Origin: Methanobacteriota archaeon
GTDB lineage: Archaea > Thermoplasmatota > Thermoplasmata > RBG-16-68-12
Assembly: GCA_005878325.1 (NCBI GenBank)
Contig: VBMR01000023.1
Coordinates: forward strand, 1 to 5,881
DNA: 5,881 bases
Reading direction: 5' to 3'
The notes beneath the pieces are model-generated. The model saw only the letters and a program-made list of their open reading frames with translations, did no database searches and had not been told where the DNA came from. The position numbers and the translations under genes were made by a program. Shown here piece by piece: positions 4,843 to 5,881 of this stretch (position 1 is its first letter; every line of letters starts with the position of its first letter).

Positions 4843-5556
4843 TTACGCCAAGATTCGCGTGACCTTCAGCCCGCCATCGAAGACGAGCGCCTGGTAGCCC
4901 GTGTCGTGGCGGGTCCCGCGCATCTTCACGACCCGGAGCTGCCTCTGCATCCCGAACTCCCCCTGCCGTGCGAGGCGAAGGTGCAGGATGCCGTCCGCGA
5001 GGTACTCCTCCTTGTGTTTCGCGAAAGAGGCACGGCGGCTCCCGCTCCCTCCCCCGTCCGTTGGAAGCTCGCCCAGCAAGAATGCCGTGCATCGGAGGTC
5101 CCGCAGCCATCGGACCAGGGAGAACATGTCCTGCCGCGGTTCGTGGAACTTCGCGAGGATTTCCAGCGCGTCGAGGGAATCGAGGACGAGGAGGCGGTAA
5201 TCGAAGGAACCGCGGATTCCCTGGGTGTACAGCTTGAACAAGTCCATCCAAGGCTGTTCCGCGGGTCCCGCAAGCTTCTTCCGCAGCATGGCGAGGTCTA
5301 GGACGCTGAGGTTTCCATCCGTCTCGTCCAGGCGGTAGCCGAGGCCTTCCGTGTGGTCCATCAGGCTCGCGCGGCTCTGCTCGAGGGACACGTACATCCC
5401 GCGCGTCCCGCGGACCGCGTTCGTGTAGAGGATATGGTACGTGAGGGACGTCTTCATCGTGCCCGGTGCGCCGGACACGAGGACCACGTGTCCCTCCGGG
5501 ATGCCCCCCGCGAGGACCTCGTCGAGTCCATCGACGTTCGTCGGGATCCGTTTCAT
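4843..5556 (-). CDS. KaiC-like RecA-superfamily ATPase
   Basis: A 237-residue single KaiC domain of the RecA/RAD55/KaiC ATPases common in archaea. Many are thought to act in signalling or regulation; the specific role here is unknown. It opens IPTNVDGLDEVLAGGIPEG, the usual KaiC entry. The P-loop is GAPGTMKT (29-36), with Met in place of the Gly normally before Lys. MYVSLEQ (54-60) holds the likely catalytic Glu59, and where circadian KaiC has two Glu the second is Gln60. Walker B is LLVLDS (122-127, Asp126). The C-terminal DGILHLRL and RQLRVVKMRGTRHDTGYQAL match the last strands of the KaiC core. The start overlaps the upstream small gene by ATGA (5553-5556), with GGAGG about 7 bases ahead. 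It is not circadian KaiC, which has two such domains, and lacks an obvious second domain. Confidence 0.9.
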   Translation of the reverse strand: MKRIPTNVDGLDEVLAGGIPEGHVVLVSGAPGTMKTSLTYHILYTNAVRGTRGMYVSLEQSRASLMDHTEGLGYRLDETDGNLSVLDLAMLRKKLAGPAEQPWMDLFKLYTQGIRGSFDYRLLVLDSLDALEILAKFHEPRQDMFSLVRWLRDLRCTAFLLGELPTDGGGSGSRRASFAKHKEEYLADGILHLRLARQGEFGMQRQLRVVKMRGTRHDTGYQALVFDGGLKVTRILA

Positions 5557-5861
5557 TCCGGGTCCTCCGCGATCGATTCGAGGCGCTGCCGGATCGACTC
5601 GATCTGTCGCCGGATCCGGTCCTTCTCCACCGGAACGTCGACGACCTCCGCGACGCTCTTCAGGTCCATGCCCGTTCGGTCGGCGATGCGGGCCAGATCG
5701 CGCTTCTCCAAGTCCTGCGGCCTCTTTCCGAGGCGGGCGAGCTGGGTTTGCAGGACGCCCTCGCCGGCGTCGCCGAGCTGCTCGACGAAGACGACCCGGG
5801 CGCGTTCGTACAGCGGCTCGCGCTCCAGGACCGCATCGGCAGCCGCGAACAGCTCCTCCAT
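5553..5861 (-). CDS. Small helical protein upstream of the KaiC-like ATPase, possibly 5'-partial
   Basis: I do not recognise this protein. From ATG at 5861 it has 102 residues. An N-terminal helical part (about 1-45) is followed by LEKRDLARIADRTGMDLKSVAEVVDVP (51-77), which has the helix-turn-helix look of a small DNA-binding or protein-binding unit. A C-terminal stretch rich in Arg, Glu and Ile (79-97) could form a short coiled coil. The stop overlaps the KaiC-like ATG by ATGA, so the two are co-translated and the product probably partners or regulates the ATPase. The frame stays open to the window edge (it reads YWKGRE ahead of the Met), and the only purine run, GGGAG, touches the ATG, so the true start may lie outside the window. 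Confidence 0.7.
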   Translation of the reverse strand: MEELFAAADAVLEREPLYERARVVFVEQLGDAGEGVLQTQLARLGKRPQDLEKRDLARIADRTGMDLKSVAEVVDVPVEKDRIRRQIESIRQRLESIAEDPE

Positions 5862-5881
5862 CTCCCGGCCTTTCCAGTAGT

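Noticed and set aside
5353..5880. Plus-strand open frame at the right end
   Set aside because: Antisense to the KaiC-like gene and its partner; the translation is Arg/Ser-rich without motif.
1..5881. CRISPR array, insertion sequence, prophage or toxin-antitoxin pair
   Set aside because: No direct repeats with spacers, no transposase or terminal inverted repeats, and no phage-like genes were seen. Gene order is of core archaeal type.

Overview
The window is archaeal. It carries the conserved archaeal ribosomal run L18e–L13–S9–RNA polymerase subunit N, an archaeal/eukaryotic-type tryptophanyl-tRNA synthetase, a 6-phospho-3-hexuloisomerase and a KaiC-like ATPase. A/T-rich TATA boxes with purine-rich BRE-like flanks stand about 25-30 bases before start sites. 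High GC, ATGA gene overlaps and the gene content suggest a euryarchaeon, perhaps a high-GC uncultivated Thermoplasmata-type lineage; the lineage is inference and cannot be fixed from this window.

Layout. Positions 1-73 (minus) hold the 5' half of a tRNA gene cut by the window edge. It reads as tRNA-Pro (anticodon starting with G, probably GGG) interrupted in the D-loop by a 38-base intron with a bulge-helix-bulge fold. A TATA box at 100-107 serves it. Positions 127-1523 (minus) are one operon, in transcription order rpl18e, rpl13, rps9, rpoN, with overlaps or gaps of 4 bases. Positions 1524-1744 form a divergent promoter region. Positions 1745-3865 (plus) are a second operon: an endonuclease IV-like TIM barrel protein with a charged C-terminal tail, hxlB, and a small four-helix membrane protein. 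Positions 3899-4842 (plus) are trpS behind its own promoter. This gene is broken: an internal stretch including the KMSKS loop is missing and the reading frame shifts at the join. Positions 4843-5861 (minus) are a KaiC-like ATPase and a small upstream partner, overlapping by ATGA and facing trpS with no base between the two stop codons.

How the genes fit together. The left half is translation and transcription machinery (three large/small-subunit proteins, an RNA polymerase subunit, a tRNA). The middle operon pairs a TIM barrel of the sugar isomerase/endonuclease IV superfamily with a sugar-phosphate isomerase of the ribulose monophosphate pathway, so the TIM barrel could be either a DNA repair enzyme or a sugar enzyme. 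The two strongest points for follow-up are the D-loop tRNA intron and the internally deleted trpS.
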